From DATFXF01 sp035258565 (GTDB lineage: Bacteria > Acidobacteriota > Terriglobia > Acidiferrales > UBA7541), in contig DATFXF010000019.1 in assembly GCA_035258565.1 (NCBI GenBank), positions 1 through 27,732 on the forward strand: 27,732 nucleotides of DNA. The letters run 5' to 3'. The position numbers and the translations under genes were made by a program. The notes below the pieces were generated by a model that saw nothing but the letters and a program-made list of their open reading frames with translations, was not told where the DNA came from and did no database searches. Position 1 is the stretch's first letter, and each line of letters starts with the position of its first letter. Shown here one piece after another: positions 1 through 7,052 of this stretch.

Positions 1-2
1 CG

Positions 3-332
3 CCGCAGGCCAAGGGAGGAGTGGAGCGGAATCACGGCACGCATCAGGACCGGCTGGTGAAAAAACTGCGGCGGAAACAAATCACCAGTCACGCACAAGC
101 GAACGTGTATCTGCAGAGGGAATATCTGGCGGAACACAACCGGAGGTTTGCGCGAGCGGCGGCGAAGCCAGAGGACTATCACCGTCGCGCGCCGCGCGCC
201 GCCGAATTGGACCGCATTTTCCGGCTGGAGAGCGAGCGCATGATCAGCGAGGACTGGGTGGTGCGGTACGACAACCGGTTTTTCCAACTCCAGCGGCAAG
301 GTCGCTACTACCCGCCAGCTCAAAGCAAAGTA
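3..332 (+). pseudogene. ISNCY-type transposase, C-terminal fragment
   Basis: The open frame runs in from the left window edge and reads PQAKGGVERNHGTHQDRL, a signature of the last part of the DDE catalytic core of ISNCY-like transposases; the Glu of GVER would be the catalytic glutamate. Recognisable similarity continues through YDNRFFQLQRQGRYY to about position 332, where such proteins normally go on for tens of residues. Here the frame instead enters unrelated DNA that, on the other strand, encodes part of a sugar-binding protein, and stops at 401. The element is therefore truncated at its 3' end, and no terminal inverted repeat is visible at the junction. The 5' part lies outside the window. 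The family assignment is from memory of the motif; that it is a transposase fragment is secure. Confidence 0.82.
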
Positions 333-661
333 TCGCCCGAAGCCTCCAAGCCAATGATGCCGTCGATCTTTTCTTTGCTCTGCAGAATGCCTGAAATCTG
401 ATCATACGCGTTGCGTGGGTCGCCCTTGTCGTCGAACGTCCGAACGATCTTGATGCCAGGGTATTTCTTCAGCACTTCGTTGACGCCTCGCAAACGCTCG
501 TCCAGGCTGAGCTGAGCAGGGATCGTAATCACAACGATGCGACCCTGGCTGTGGAGGGTTTCCGCCATGCGCCTGGCGCTCTCCATCCCTGCGCGAAAGT
601 TGTCGGTGCCGATGAAAAGGACGCGCCGTGACTCGGGCGCATCAGCGTCACCATCGAAAAC
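333..661 (-). pseudogene. Periplasmic sugar-binding protein (RbsB-like), internal fragment
   Basis: The minus-strand frame carries DADAPESRRVLFIGTDN, then GMESARRMAETL, LDERLRGVNEVLKKYPGIKIV and DGIIGLEASG. This is the order found in the middle of type-1 periplasmic binding proteins of the ribose/xylose family (D-xDxP-S-R followed by IGTDNxxxG). Similarity starts only about 11 bases after the GH31 stop codon and breaks off at about 333, exactly where the transposase frame begins. The signal peptide, the N-terminal third and the C-terminal third are all missing, so this is a dead fragment of a former ABC sugar-uptake gene. Its position next to a glycosidase fits a lost carbohydrate-utilisation cluster. 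An ATG upstream at 697 lies inside the GH31 gene and is unlikely to be a real start. Confidence 0.75.
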
Positions 662-672
662 AGGTCTCGAGC

Positions 673-3105
673 TCAGTACCGAAGGACAATGGTCCATCCG
701 GAGGAGGAGTCAGGCAGGCAGAGGGTAACGGCTTGCTGCTTCGCATCGTAGGTCCAACCGGTGAGGGCGCGCCCGCCTCCGCGGACCTCTTTCGGAGCTT
801 TTTCCATACCAAACACTTCTACGCGAACCTCTTCCCACCAGGGTGGGTAGCTGCCCTGATGCCCGGAGATGGTGATCCCGAGCGAATCCACTCGAGGCTG
901 GCAGGAGTAGTTCACCCGCAAGTACTTGCCGCGGGTGTAGGCGTAGGTTTTGCCGTCGTCCAGGTACAGCGAGCCGCGGCAGTCAGGGCCCGGATAGACT
1001 CGCAGTTCGAGCGGTCCGGCTGGCTTTTCCTCGGTGTACTGCACGACGGATTGCTCAGGCAGGATGCCGCCCGCGCGCACGTAGAGAGGGACAAGGTCAA
1101 GAGGCGGATTCACCTTCAAAGGTTGGCCACTTTGGTGTTTCGCTCCTGTCCAGTAGTCGTACCACTCGCCCGGCGGCAAGTTGACGTCGTAGGCGTCTAG
1201 CATCTCGAATACCTTGGGCGCGACGAGAAGATCACTCCCGAAGAGAAATTCTCTTTCCTCGCCGTAAAAGGCTTGTGCGTCGGGGAATTCCAGGAGAATC
1301 GGACGCATCGGGGGAATGCCGGTGCTCGTGGACTCTTGGAAACTCGTGTAGATATACGGCAGCAACTGATAGCGCAGTTCGATGTAACGCCGGCGGATGG
1401 CTTCCTGCTCCGGCCCATGCACCCAGGGTTCCTGGTCCGCGCTGCCTTTCATCGTGTGGTTGCGATAGAAGGGTGTAAAGACGCCCAGTTCAATCCACCG
1501 CGTAAGTAGGTCGGGGGGAGGACTTCCATTGAACCCGCCGATGTCCACTCCCACAAAGGCGTAGCCGGAGACCCCCAAGCTCAGTAGCGTGGGGATCGTG
1601 AGCCGATAGTGGTTCCACGAACTCGTGTTGTCGCCCGTCCAGGATGCCGCATATCGCTCGGTCCCGGCATAGGAGGCGCGTGTCAACACCAGCGGCCGTT
1701 CATTGGGCCGCAGGCGACGCAGACCCTCGTAGGTAGCTCGAGCATTCAGCATCCCGTAAACATTATGAATCGCGCGATGGTCCTTGCTCGTGCCGTCGTC
1801 TAGGCGGTGCACGGTGTCAAGCGGCATGGTCTTGTCGGGGACGCCGAAGATGGCCGGCTCGTTCATGTCATTCCAAAATCCGCGGATGCCTATCTTGACA
1901 AAATTCCGGTAAAGCGTACCCCACCACTCCCGGGTCCGGGTCAACGTAAATTCCGGGAAAACACTGTCTCCGGGCCAAACCCTGCCGACGTATACGCTTC
2001 CATCCGGATTTCTGACGAAATGGTCACCAGCCATCCCGGAGTCGTACGGAGCGTAGCCTGGCTCTTTCTTGATGTGGAGATCGGTGATGGCGATGACCTT
2101 GAACCCCTGCGCGCCGAGGTCGCGAATCATTCCCTCGAAGTTGGGGAAGCCTTGGCTATCAATCGTGAACGGACGGTTGCCATCCTGGTAGTCAATATCG
2201 AGGTAGATCACGTCAGCTGGGATTCTCTTTTCACGGAAGAGCCGTGCAATCTCGCGCACCCGCGCCTCCGGGTAGTAGCTGTAGCGGCATTGCTGATAGC
2301 CGAGAGACCACAACGGAGGCAGCGGCGTGCGCCCAACCAGCGCTGTATATTCTTCGAGCACTTTCTTGGGGTGCGGCCCGTAAAAAAAGTAGTAGTTCAG
2401 CTCTCCCCCTTCAGCTCCAAAGGAGTAGAAGGCTCGAGATTCCTTTCCGAAATCAAAACTACTCCGGTAGGTATTGTCAAAAAAGACTCCGTAAGCGACC
2501 CCGCGCCGCAGCGCGAGGAAGAAGGGAATCGATTTGTAGAGCGGATCGGTGGACTCCTGCCAGCCGAATGCGTCGGTGTTCCACATCGTGTAGGCCTGAT
2601 TGCGGCGGTTGAAAGCCCCTGCTTTGTCTCCGAGTCCGTAATAGGACTCATCGGGCGGCGCTGTCTTCCAGACGCGCACATGGCCGCGGCTCCAGGCCAT
2701 CGGCAGGTCGGGGTAATCCTGTTGAAGCACAGTTCCGGCCAGATCGAGGAAGGCGACGAGTAGAGGCGCTTTCTCGATCCGCACCTTGAGGCGCGCTGTG
2801 GTCAATTCGACGGCGGTCGGTGAATCTCTCACCGTTACCTTGGTCGCCGGACGGGCACTGTCCACAACCGCCCAGGAGAAATCAGGCGGGAAGCTGCCCT
2901 CGGGTGCGAGGCGCACGCGAATCACAGAGTCATGGATTGCCAGGACGCGGACGCGCGCTCGCCCGGCCTGTATTTCGATGCCATCGGGCGCGGCCTTTAC
3001 CTCCGTCACCGCACCGATGTGCTGCCACCCGGTCGCGACATCGGCGGCGTGGAGTGCGGGGACGGCAAGCAACGTGCTCAGGAGCCAATGAGTGTATTTG
3101 GTCAT
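673..3105 (-). CDS. Secreted GH31 alpha-glucosidase / alpha-xylosidase-type glycosidase
   Basis: An 810-residue protein with a signal peptide (residues 1-20, ending PALHA), an N-terminal beta-sandwich and a GH31 barrel. The nucleophile motif GFWNDMNEP is at 409-417 with Asp413 as nucleophile, and SWTGDN at 488-493 supplies the acid/base Asp492. YLDIDY at 301-306 and GVDIGGF at 519-525 are further family landmarks. Retaining hydrolysis of alpha-linked glucosides or xylosides in the periplasm or outside the cell is expected for the family; the substrate cannot be read from sequence. The length is normal and the C-terminal beta domains appear complete, ending WTIVLRY. A perfect TATAAT lies about 50 bases upstream. 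A fragment of a sugar-binding protein follows directly, so the original transport partner seems to have been lost. Confidence 0.93.
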   Translation of the reverse strand: MTKYTHWLLSTLLAVPALHAADVATGWQHIGAVTEVKAAPDGIEIQAGRARVRVLAIHDSVIRVRLAPEGSFPPDFSWAVVDSARPATKVTVRDSPTAVELTTARLKVRIEKAPLLVAFLDLAGTVLQQDYPDLPMAWSRGHVRVWKTAPPDESYYGLGDKAGAFNRRNQAYTMWNTDAFGWQESTDPLYKSIPFFLALRRGVAYGVFFDNTYRSSFDFGKESRAFYSFGAEGGELNYYFFYGPHPKKVLEEYTALVGRTPLPPLWSLGYQQCRYSYYPEARVREIARLFREKRIPADVIYLDIDYQDGNRPFTIDSQGFPNFEGMIRDLGAQGFKVIAITDLHIKKEPGYAPYDSGMAGDHFVRNPDGSVYVGRVWPGDSVFPEFTLTRTREWWGTLYRNFVKIGIRGFWNDMNEPAIFGVPDKTMPLDTVHRLDDGTSKDHRAIHNVYGMLNARATYEGLRRLRPNERPLVLTRASYAGTERYAASWTGDNTSSWNHYRLTIPTLLSLGVSGYAFVGVDIGGFNGSPPPDLLTRWIELGVFTPFYRNHTMKGSADQEPWVHGPEQEAIRRRYIELRYQLLPYIYTSFQESTSTGIPPMRPILLEFPDAQAFYGEEREFLFGSDLLVAPKVFEMLDAYDVNLPPGEWYDYWTGAKHQSGQPLKVNPPLDLVPLYVRAGGILPEQSVVQYTEEKPAGPLELRVYPGPDCRGSLYLDDGKTYAYTRGKYLRVNYSCQPRVDSLGITISGHQGSYPPWWEEVRVEVFGMEKAPKEVRGGGRALTGWTYDAKQQAVTLCLPDSSSGWTIVLRY

Positions 3106-3155
3106 TCATGCCCCGTCGGGCGGCGCGTGCATCTGGCTGCGAAAAAACGCGGCCA

Positions 3156-3161
3156 ATTATA
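3156..3161 (-). promoter_or_regulatory. Candidate -10 box for the GH31 gene
   Basis: On the minus strand this is a perfect TATAAT, about 50 bases ahead of the GH31 start codon. No good -35 hexamer lies 16-18 bases upstream (the site is a C-run), so the promoter would be weak or need an activator. Confidence 0.35.
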
Positions 3162-3285
3162 GACGAAAGTGCGAGCAGGGGGGGCATCCAAGGGGTGGGG
3201 ATCCCCAAGACCAAAATCCCACTGACGAGAGATTATCAAATCTGCCGCACTGTCCGCGCGCGGGAACAGCCTGAATCGACATGCT

Positions 3286-3520
3286 TCAACCGGACCTAAA
3301 AGCCTTTTCGAGGCTGCCCAGGTAGAACAAACGTCTTGGGATATTTCCTTCACCGCAGATCTTGAATGATCCGAAGTCCTTGTACCTTTGACCCTCAGGA
3401 GCGATTCGCGCTAGGGTTTCAACTGATACAGATGCTCGACCGCAATCTCACCCTCCCGAAGCCGCTCAGATAAGTGATCTCGAAGTGCAGGGGGAGATTG
3501 GTCCATTGAATCTTGGGCAT
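3286..3520 (-). pseudogene. Broken partner gene of RHH module (YKDFGSFKICGEG family)
   Basis: Reading from an ATG at 3520 in shifting frames gives MPKIQWTNLPLH, then RDHLSERLREGEIAVEHLYQ, then RYKDFGSFKICGEG and PRRLFYLG, ending at a TGA at 3286-3288. I recognise this order as a small conserved bacterial protein of about 75-80 residues, usually written LPxxLRxHLxERLRE...YQLKLWRES...YKDFGSFKICGEG, of unknown function and often encoded after a ribbon-helix-helix gene. Here it is dead. There is one frameshift after about codon 12, an in-frame TAG at 3411-3413 where a Trp codon is expected, and a second frameshift just after it. The start codon directly follows the stop of the upstream ribbon-helix-helix frame (GAATAGATG), which shows the old operon arrangement. 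Confidence 0.6.
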
Positions 3521-3758
3521 CTATTCTCCGAATGTCATGCGGGCCAGCTTTTCATTAATGCGTTGCTGCTCATTAGGGTCTGTGGAAGAACTCAACTGGT
3601 CCGTCAATTCGAAAACCTTTCAGCTTCTTTTGACTCCAGTCCTGTTCGAATGAGCTCTATCAGTGCCTGATTCGCCCTCCTGTCTTTGGTTTTCGCTAAG
3701 GCTCTCACTTGTTTTGTGATCCGGGAAGGAAGTGAGACGCAGATCTTTTAGGCAGCAC
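3521..3758 (-). pseudogene. Frameshifted ribbon-helix-helix (CopG/Arc-like) antitoxin-type gene
   Basis: A GTG at 3758, with GGAG five bases before it, begins MLPKR. One base later in phase the strand reads ICVSLPSRITKQVRALAK, DRRANQALIELIRTGLE and SKEAERF: the beta strand, helix 1 and helix 2 of a ribbon-helix-helix DNA-binding domain. That frame stops at 3604, and the overlapping frame gives LTDQLSSSTDPNEQQ and RINEKLARMTFGE, a C-terminal tail typical of the same family. Two single-base lesions (near codons 5 and 46) therefore split one gene of about 75 codons. Members normally repress their own operon and neutralise a partner. The coding trace is AT-richer than the neighbouring genes, suggesting acquired DNA. 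Confidence 0.6.
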
Positions 3759-3842
3759 GAGCGCTCCGGTTCAGAACAATCCCCTTTGATTCCTCTCGCT
3801 TATCTTAGGAGGGACTTGAGTACAAGCGATTGAACGGCGAGG

Positions 3843-3986
3843 TCAGGCTGCCGTCAAGAGGATTCGGCCGCCTTTGCCCGCCCCGGATTTATTGTGGTTC
3901 ACGATCTCTGCGTCACGGTCCAAGGCAGTGAGAAACTTCGTCAAGCGTTCAATAGAACAGCCTTCGTTAATTAAGCCCTCGAGCAA
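3843..3986 (-). pseudogene. XRE/HigA-like antitoxin, C-terminal remnant
   Basis: Directly after the mazF stop, in the next frame, the minus strand reads LLEGLINEGCSIERL, TKFLTALDRDAEIV and GRILLTAA before a TGA at 3843-3845. This matches the end of helix-turn-helix antitoxins of the HigA/XRE type, whose last helix and tail usually read GFSxERLxRFLxALGxDVEIV followed by a short basic, Ala-rich end. The DNA-binding helices are absent; the sequence before it belongs to mazF. It could be translated as about 47 residues from a TTG at 3986 but would lack the recognition helix. I read it as a scrap left when mazEF inserted into or recombined with an older toxin-antitoxin locus. Confidence 0.5.
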
Positions 3987-3987
3987 T

Positions 3988-4320
3988 TTAGCCTATTAGT
4001 GCTCGGATTTTGGCGCGCACATCCGCTAATTCAGGCGCCGATACGGTACCTTTCCGCTTGGCCCGTCTCTTTCGCCAATCGAGGCTCTTGATCTGGTCCG
4101 CTAGAACCGCCCTGGGACTAGGACCGGCAATCACCACCTCGAATGGATAATTCTTTATTTGCTTCGTCATGGGGCAGCAGACCATCAGACTTGTTTTTGC
4201 GTTATAAGCTGCTGGGCTCAGCACCACGGCGGGCCGGTGCCCCGCCTGTTCGCGCCCGGCCTGTGGACCGCAGTGGATCCACACGATGTCGCCAGCATCA
4301 GGCACATAAGCACGCGCCAT
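3988..4320 (-). CDS. mazF: MazF-type endoribonuclease toxin
   Basis: A protein of 110 residues from ATG at 4320 (a GTG one codon earlier is also possible). Its features GDIVWI, EQAGHRPAVVLSPAAYN, NYPFEVV, VLADQIKSLDW and KGTV followed by RALIG track E. coli MazF almost end to end. The family is a sequence-specific mRNA interferase that cuts single-stranded RNA and stops growth when its antitoxin is degraded. The conserved basic and polar residues of the catalytic loop (EQAGHR) are present and the length is complete, so the toxin is probably active. Its start codon overlaps the mazE stop (TGATG), giving translational coupling. The close match to enterobacterial MazF in a distant phylum suggests horizontal acquisition. 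Confidence 0.95.
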   Translation of the reverse strand: MARAYVPDAGDIVWIHCGPQAGREQAGHRPAVVLSPAAYNAKTSLMVCCPMTKQIKNYPFEVVIAGPSPRAVLADQIKSLDWRKRRAKRKGTVSAPELADVRAKIRALIG

Positions 4321-4562
4321 CACCAGGCCTCTTTGCCAACAGGTCTGCCAAAATCGACTTCCTCATGCAAATTATCGCGAGTAATCCCCTTCAGCAGTTC
4401 AGCCAGATCATATTCTCTCGGCCGCACTGGTTCGATGACGATGCGGCCGGACTCCTCGCGCACGTCCACGGGCTCATCTAAATGCAATTGCGCCGCTTGC
4501 ATTACAGCGGCGGGAATTCGCACCGAAGCGCTGTTTCCCCATTTCTTGACTACTGCCCTCAT
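4320..4562 (-). CDS. mazE: MazE antitoxin (AbrB/SpoVT fold)
   Basis: The product is 80 residues. An N-terminal swapped-hairpin DNA-binding domain is seen in KKWGNSASVRIPAAVMQAAQ and RIVIEPVR, followed by a MazF-wrapping tail (LAELLKGITRDNLHEEVDFG) that closely resembles E. coli MazE. I chose the ATG at 4562 because the domain begins there and a GGAGA lies about ten bases upstream; the open frame continues upstream without homology. MazE normally blocks MazF and represses its own operon together with the toxin. A candidate promoter lies 37-65 bases upstream of the start. Confidence 0.93.
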   Translation of the reverse strand: MRAVVKKWGNSASVRIPAAVMQAAQLHLDEPVDVREESGRIVIEPVRPREYDLAELLKGITRDNLHEEVDFGRPVGKEAW

Positions 4563-4598
4563 ATCGTCACGGTCTCCTTGTATAAACATTGTATCTAC

Positions 4599-4627
4599 AT
4601 TTTGCCATGGGTTCGGGCCTGCGTCAA
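4599..4627 (-). promoter_or_regulatory. Candidate mazEF promoter
   Basis: On the minus strand TTGACG (4622-4627) and CAAAAT (4599-4604) are separated by 17 bases. They match the sigma-70 hexamers at five and four of six positions. The predicted start point is near 4592, about 30 bases before the mazE ATG. The AT-rich stretch just downstream (TGTAGATACAATG) could be the MazE/MazEF operator. Confidence 0.4.
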
Positions 4628-4851
4628 TAATGTGATCGCTCGTGATGGCCCCTCGAAATCCGCCCATAGATTGATCTCCCGGCCCACTGGCCCTGCCGCC
4701 CCCAGGACGAGAAGCGCTTTTGGAGATCCGTAAGCCATGGAGGAATACCGGTTTGCGTTCGGATGATCGCCTGCACCCAGAGCGTGAGTGCTTGCCAACA
4801 TCGAGCATGAGGCACCAAACTCATGACGCTTCATCTCGAATGGATTCACGC

Positions 4852-4880
4852 TTGACACCCCACCGGCTCAGTTTCAAAAT
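4852..4880 (+). promoter_or_regulatory. Candidate msrB promoter
   Basis: A perfect TTGACA (4852-4857) is followed after 17 bases by CAAAAT (4875-4880, four of six). Transcription would start near 4887, about 43 bases ahead of the msrB ATG. The hexamer pair is nearly the same as the one proposed for mazEF on the other strand. Confidence 0.5.
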
Positions 4881-4929
4881 CGCTGAACAATCTTTGGGGC
4901 GCGTTGCTCGAGTAACCAACAAGACGTCC

Positions 4930-5340
4930 ATGGCGGAGAAAGTCATCAAGTCCGACGCCGAATGGCGGGCCCAACTAACCCCCGAGCAATACTATGTCAC
5001 CCGTCAGAAGGGAACCGAGCCAGCGTTCAGCGGCGAGTATGCAGACACCGACACGTCGGGCATCTACGAATGCGTGTGCTGCGGCCAACCGTTGTTCGGC
5101 TCGGTGAGCAAGTTTCATTCCGGCACCGGCTGGCCCAGCTTCTGGGCGCCGCTCGACGAGCGGAGCATTGAACTGGATCGCGACACGAGTTTCGGGATGG
5201 CGCGAACCGAAGTGCTTTGCAGCCGGTGTGATGCCCACCTGGGTCACGTGTTCGAGGACGGCCCTCCGCCGACCGGCTTGCGCTACTGCATCAACTCTCG
5301 GGCCCTGCGACTGACCCGCCCAAAGAGCGGTCTCACATAA
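4930..5340 (+). CDS. msrB: Peptide-methionine (R)-S-oxide reductase MsrB
   Basis: A 136-residue cytosolic enzyme that reduces the R epimer of methionine sulfoxide in oxidised proteins, using thioredoxin. Zinc-binding pairs are Cys48/Cys51 (ECVCCG) and Cys97/Cys100 (CSRCD). The catalytic Cys120 sits in RYCINS, and the substrate-pocket motif KFHSGTGWPSFW is at 61-72. A His and Glu in GHVFEDGP complete the usual active site. The ATG at 4930 was chosen because the family begins close to it (MAEKVIKSDAEWR) and nothing homologous precedes it. It is a stand-alone gene with its own likely promoter and no msrA partner nearby. Length and residues are normal. Confidence 0.96.
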   Translation: MAEKVIKSDAEWRAQLTPEQYYVTRQKGTEPAFSGEYADTDTSGIYECVCCGQPLFGSVSKFHSGTGWPSFWAPLDERSIELDRDTSFGMARTEVLCSRCDAHLGHVFEDGPPPTGLRYCINSRALRLTRPKSGLT

Positions 5341-5668
5341 CACGGTCTCCCAACAGTTTCCCATCGAGAGGTGCCACTCGAAGAGGAAAGGCTTCAAGCT
5401 CCGCGGGCGTTGATTCCCTTTCTGCAAGTACACCCGGACGCGCTATCGACCAGGACCAAGAGCCCAACCACCTCTGGAAATACCCAGTCAAGACACCAGC
5501 GCGGCTCTCCAGATACCGGCAACAGAGGCGCCGAGAGCTTGAAGGAAGGGCCACGCCCGAGAGCTGCCCGCACGCTTCCCCGCCGATGCGAGCTGCGCTT
5601 GAGGGGCTTTGGCAGGTGTCGTATCATTCCGCGCGGGGAAGGGACTGCTCTCCAACGCTCGCGCTCAA
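5341..5668. other. Intergenic region upstream of the phosphatidyltransferase gene
   Basis: No gene is supported. The right end carries a candidate promoter (5599-5627). Minus-strand open frames up to about 77 codons cross it, but none resembles a known family and one overlaps the msrB end. No terminator hairpin with a T-run was seen after msrB. Confidence 0.5.
5599..5627 (+). promoter_or_regulatory. Candidate promoter for the CDP-alcohol phosphatidyltransferase gene
   Basis: TTGAGG (5599-5604, four of six) and TATCAT (5622-5627, five of six) are separated by exactly 17 bases. The predicted start near 5634 lies about 35 bases before the ATG at 5669 and downstream of a possible TTG start at 5609, which supports the later start. 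Confidence 0.45.
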
Positions 5669-6280
5669 ATGATTACGCAGTGGATCGGTGAAGGCAGCCG
5701 CTGGCTGCTCGACAGGATTGTCGGCGCACTCGCCGCGATCGGCATTAATCCCAACTTGCTGACCTTTTTCGGTCTGCTGGTGAACTTCTGGGCGGCGGTG
5801 CTGTTCGCGCGGGGGCAGTTCCGCACCGCCGCAGCGGTCATCTTCCTGGCTGGATTCCTCGATATGCTCGACGGGCAGGTAGCACGCCGCCGGAACCGCG
5901 TCACGGCGTTCGGCGCCTTCTTCGACTCCACGCTCGACCGCTACTCCGACATGGCGCTCTATATGGGCCTGCTGGTCTATTACGCCGTCATCGGACGGTC
6001 GTCCTATGTGATCCTGGCGGCAGTCGCCACCGCAGGCTCCGTCATGGTCAGCTATTCCCGGGCGCGCGCCGAGTCGCTGATCCCCACCTGCAAGGTGGGC
6101 TTCATGGAGCGACCCGAACGCTTGGTGTTGCTGATCATCGGCGGTACCTTCAACCGCATGGCGCCAGTGCTGTGGGTGATTTCCGTGCTGTCCACCATCA
6201 CGGTGATCCACCGCATCCTCTATACCTGGCAAGAAACGCGCGCCGGGCGTACCCTGCCGGGCGTTCGCCCCACCCTTTAG
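5669..6280 (+). CDS. CDP-alcohol phosphatidyltransferase family membrane enzyme
   Basis: A 203-residue multi-pass membrane protein with the full family signature from 65 to 90: DMLDGQVAR, then Gly82, then FFDSTLD. Asp65, Asp68, Asp86 and Asp90 bind the metal ions. The family moves a phospho-alcohol group from a CDP-alcohol to a second alcohol, as in the last steps of phosphatidylglycerol phosphate, phosphatidylinositol phosphate or archaetidylinositol phosphate synthesis; the acceptor cannot be told from the motif. It starts with an amphipathic stretch (ITQWIGEGSRWLLD) and has about five or six hydrophobic segments. The gene converges on the lipid operon with only 22 bases between stop codons, so it could make the head-group step for the same lipids, though it has its own promoter. 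No clear Shine-Dalgarno precedes the ATG. Confidence 0.85.
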   Translation: MITQWIGEGSRWLLDRIVGALAAIGINPNLLTFFGLLVNFWAAVLFARGQFRTAAAVIFLAGFLDMLDGQVARRRNRVTAFGAFFDSTLDRYSDMALYMGLLVYYAVIGRSSYVILAAVATAGSVMVSYSRARAESLIPTCKVGFMERPERLVLLIIGGTFNRMAPVLWVISVLSTITVIHRILYTWQETRAGRTLPGVRPTL

Positions 6281-6302
6281 CTGACTACGTTTCAACGAAC
6301 GG

Positions 6303-7052
6303 CTATCTCGAAGCCCTGGTAGCGGCGCGGAGGGACTCTTCGACCGGCGCGGAGACAAGCCTGTGTACGCGGTCGCGCAGGGCTTCGATCTCTTCCTTCG
6401 GCAGGCCTTGCATTTCGATGGTGTCGTGAATGTACACCACGATTTTTGAGGGACGCAGCATCCAGTCACCCTTGCGGTTGAATTCATACGAGCCCACGAT
6501 GCTCACCGGTACGATCGGATAGCCAGACTGCCGCGCCATGCGGAAAACGCCGTCTTTGAACGCTCCCACATGGCCGTCGCGCGTGCGCCCGCCTTCGGGA
6601 AAGACCACCAGACTAATACCCCGGTCGAGCGCGGCTCGCGTGAGTCGCCACATTCGCTTCAGGTCGGACAGCCGACTGTGGTCCGGCACCGGCACATTGC
6701 CGAAGCGCTTCATCATCCAGCCGTACACGGGAATCTTGAAATGCGATTCCAGCTCCAGCCCACGCACGAATTGCGGAATCGCCGAGTAAAGGACAAAGGG
6801 ATCGAACAGATTCACGTGATTGACAACGAAGAAGCTGGTCCGTCGGGGGTCGAATCCTGCAGACCGACGAACCTCAAACCCAACTCCCGCCAGCCGCAGG
6901 ACGTTGCGGGAGAGCATGCGTTGCGGGCGGTCGTTTTTTCGCGGATCGATGAGAACTGCCAGCAGCACCAGGATGCTGCACACGACGAAGAAGAAGATGC
7001 CGCTGGCGGCCCAGCGCAGCATGGATCGCATCACCAGGTAGAGTTCCTTCAT
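6303..7052 (-). CDS. PlsC-like 1-acyl-glycerophosphate acyltransferase
   Basis: 249 residues. An N-terminal membrane helix (about 14-36) is followed by the acyltransferase motifs NHVNLFD (catalytic His79 and Asp84, HX4D) and FPEGGRTRDG (151-160), plus IVPVSIVGS. The family transfers an acyl chain from acyl-ACP or acyl-CoA to the sn-2 hydroxyl of lysophosphatidate or related glycerol lipids at the inner membrane. The ATG at 7052 overlaps the stop of the lipid kinase gene by four bases (ATGA), which decides the start. It is the last gene of the lipid operon. The third motif position has Gly-Gly instead of the usual Gly-Thr, a mild variation. Given its neighbours, the acceptor may be an unusual glycerolipid rather than ordinary lysophosphatidate. 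Confidence 0.88.
   Translation of the reverse strand: MKELYLVMRSMLRWAASGIFFFVVCSILVLLAVLIDPRKNDRPQRMLSRNVLRLAGVGFEVRRSAGFDPRRTSFFVVNHVNLFDPFVLYSAIPQFVRGLELESHFKIPVYGWMMKRFGNVPVPDHSRLSDLKRMWRLTRAALDRGISLVVFPEGGRTRDGHVGAFKDGVFRMARQSGYPIVPVSIVGSYEFNRKGDWMLRPSKIVVYIHDTIEMQGLPKEEIEALRDRVHRLVSAPVEESLRAATRASR

Larger units (their letters stand above)
4563..4929. other. Divergent intergenic region between mazE and msrB
   Basis: No supported gene. It holds the candidate mazEF promoter on the minus strand and the candidate msrB promoter on the plus strand. Open frames cross it on both strands, including an 87-codon minus frame from 4858, but I recognise no protein family in them and they lack convincing ribosome binding sites. 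Confidence 0.5.

Noticed and set aside
1807..2763. 318-codon plus-strand open frame inside the GH31 gene
   Set aside because: It is antisense to a fully conserved glycosidase, lacks any recognisable domain, and long antisense frames are common in GC-rich DNA.
4595..4858. 87-codon minus-strand frame upstream of mazE
   Set aside because: No family recognised, no good ribosome binding site, and it covers the predicted mazEF and msrB promoters.
5333..5554. 73-codon minus-strand frame after msrB
   Set aside because: It overlaps the msrB end, has no recognisable motif and no clear ribosome binding site.
5609..5668. TTG start adding 20 residues to the CDP-alcohol phosphatidyltransferase
   Set aside because: It lies between the predicted -35 and -10 elements of the gene's promoter, and the extra residues do not fit the family's N-terminus.
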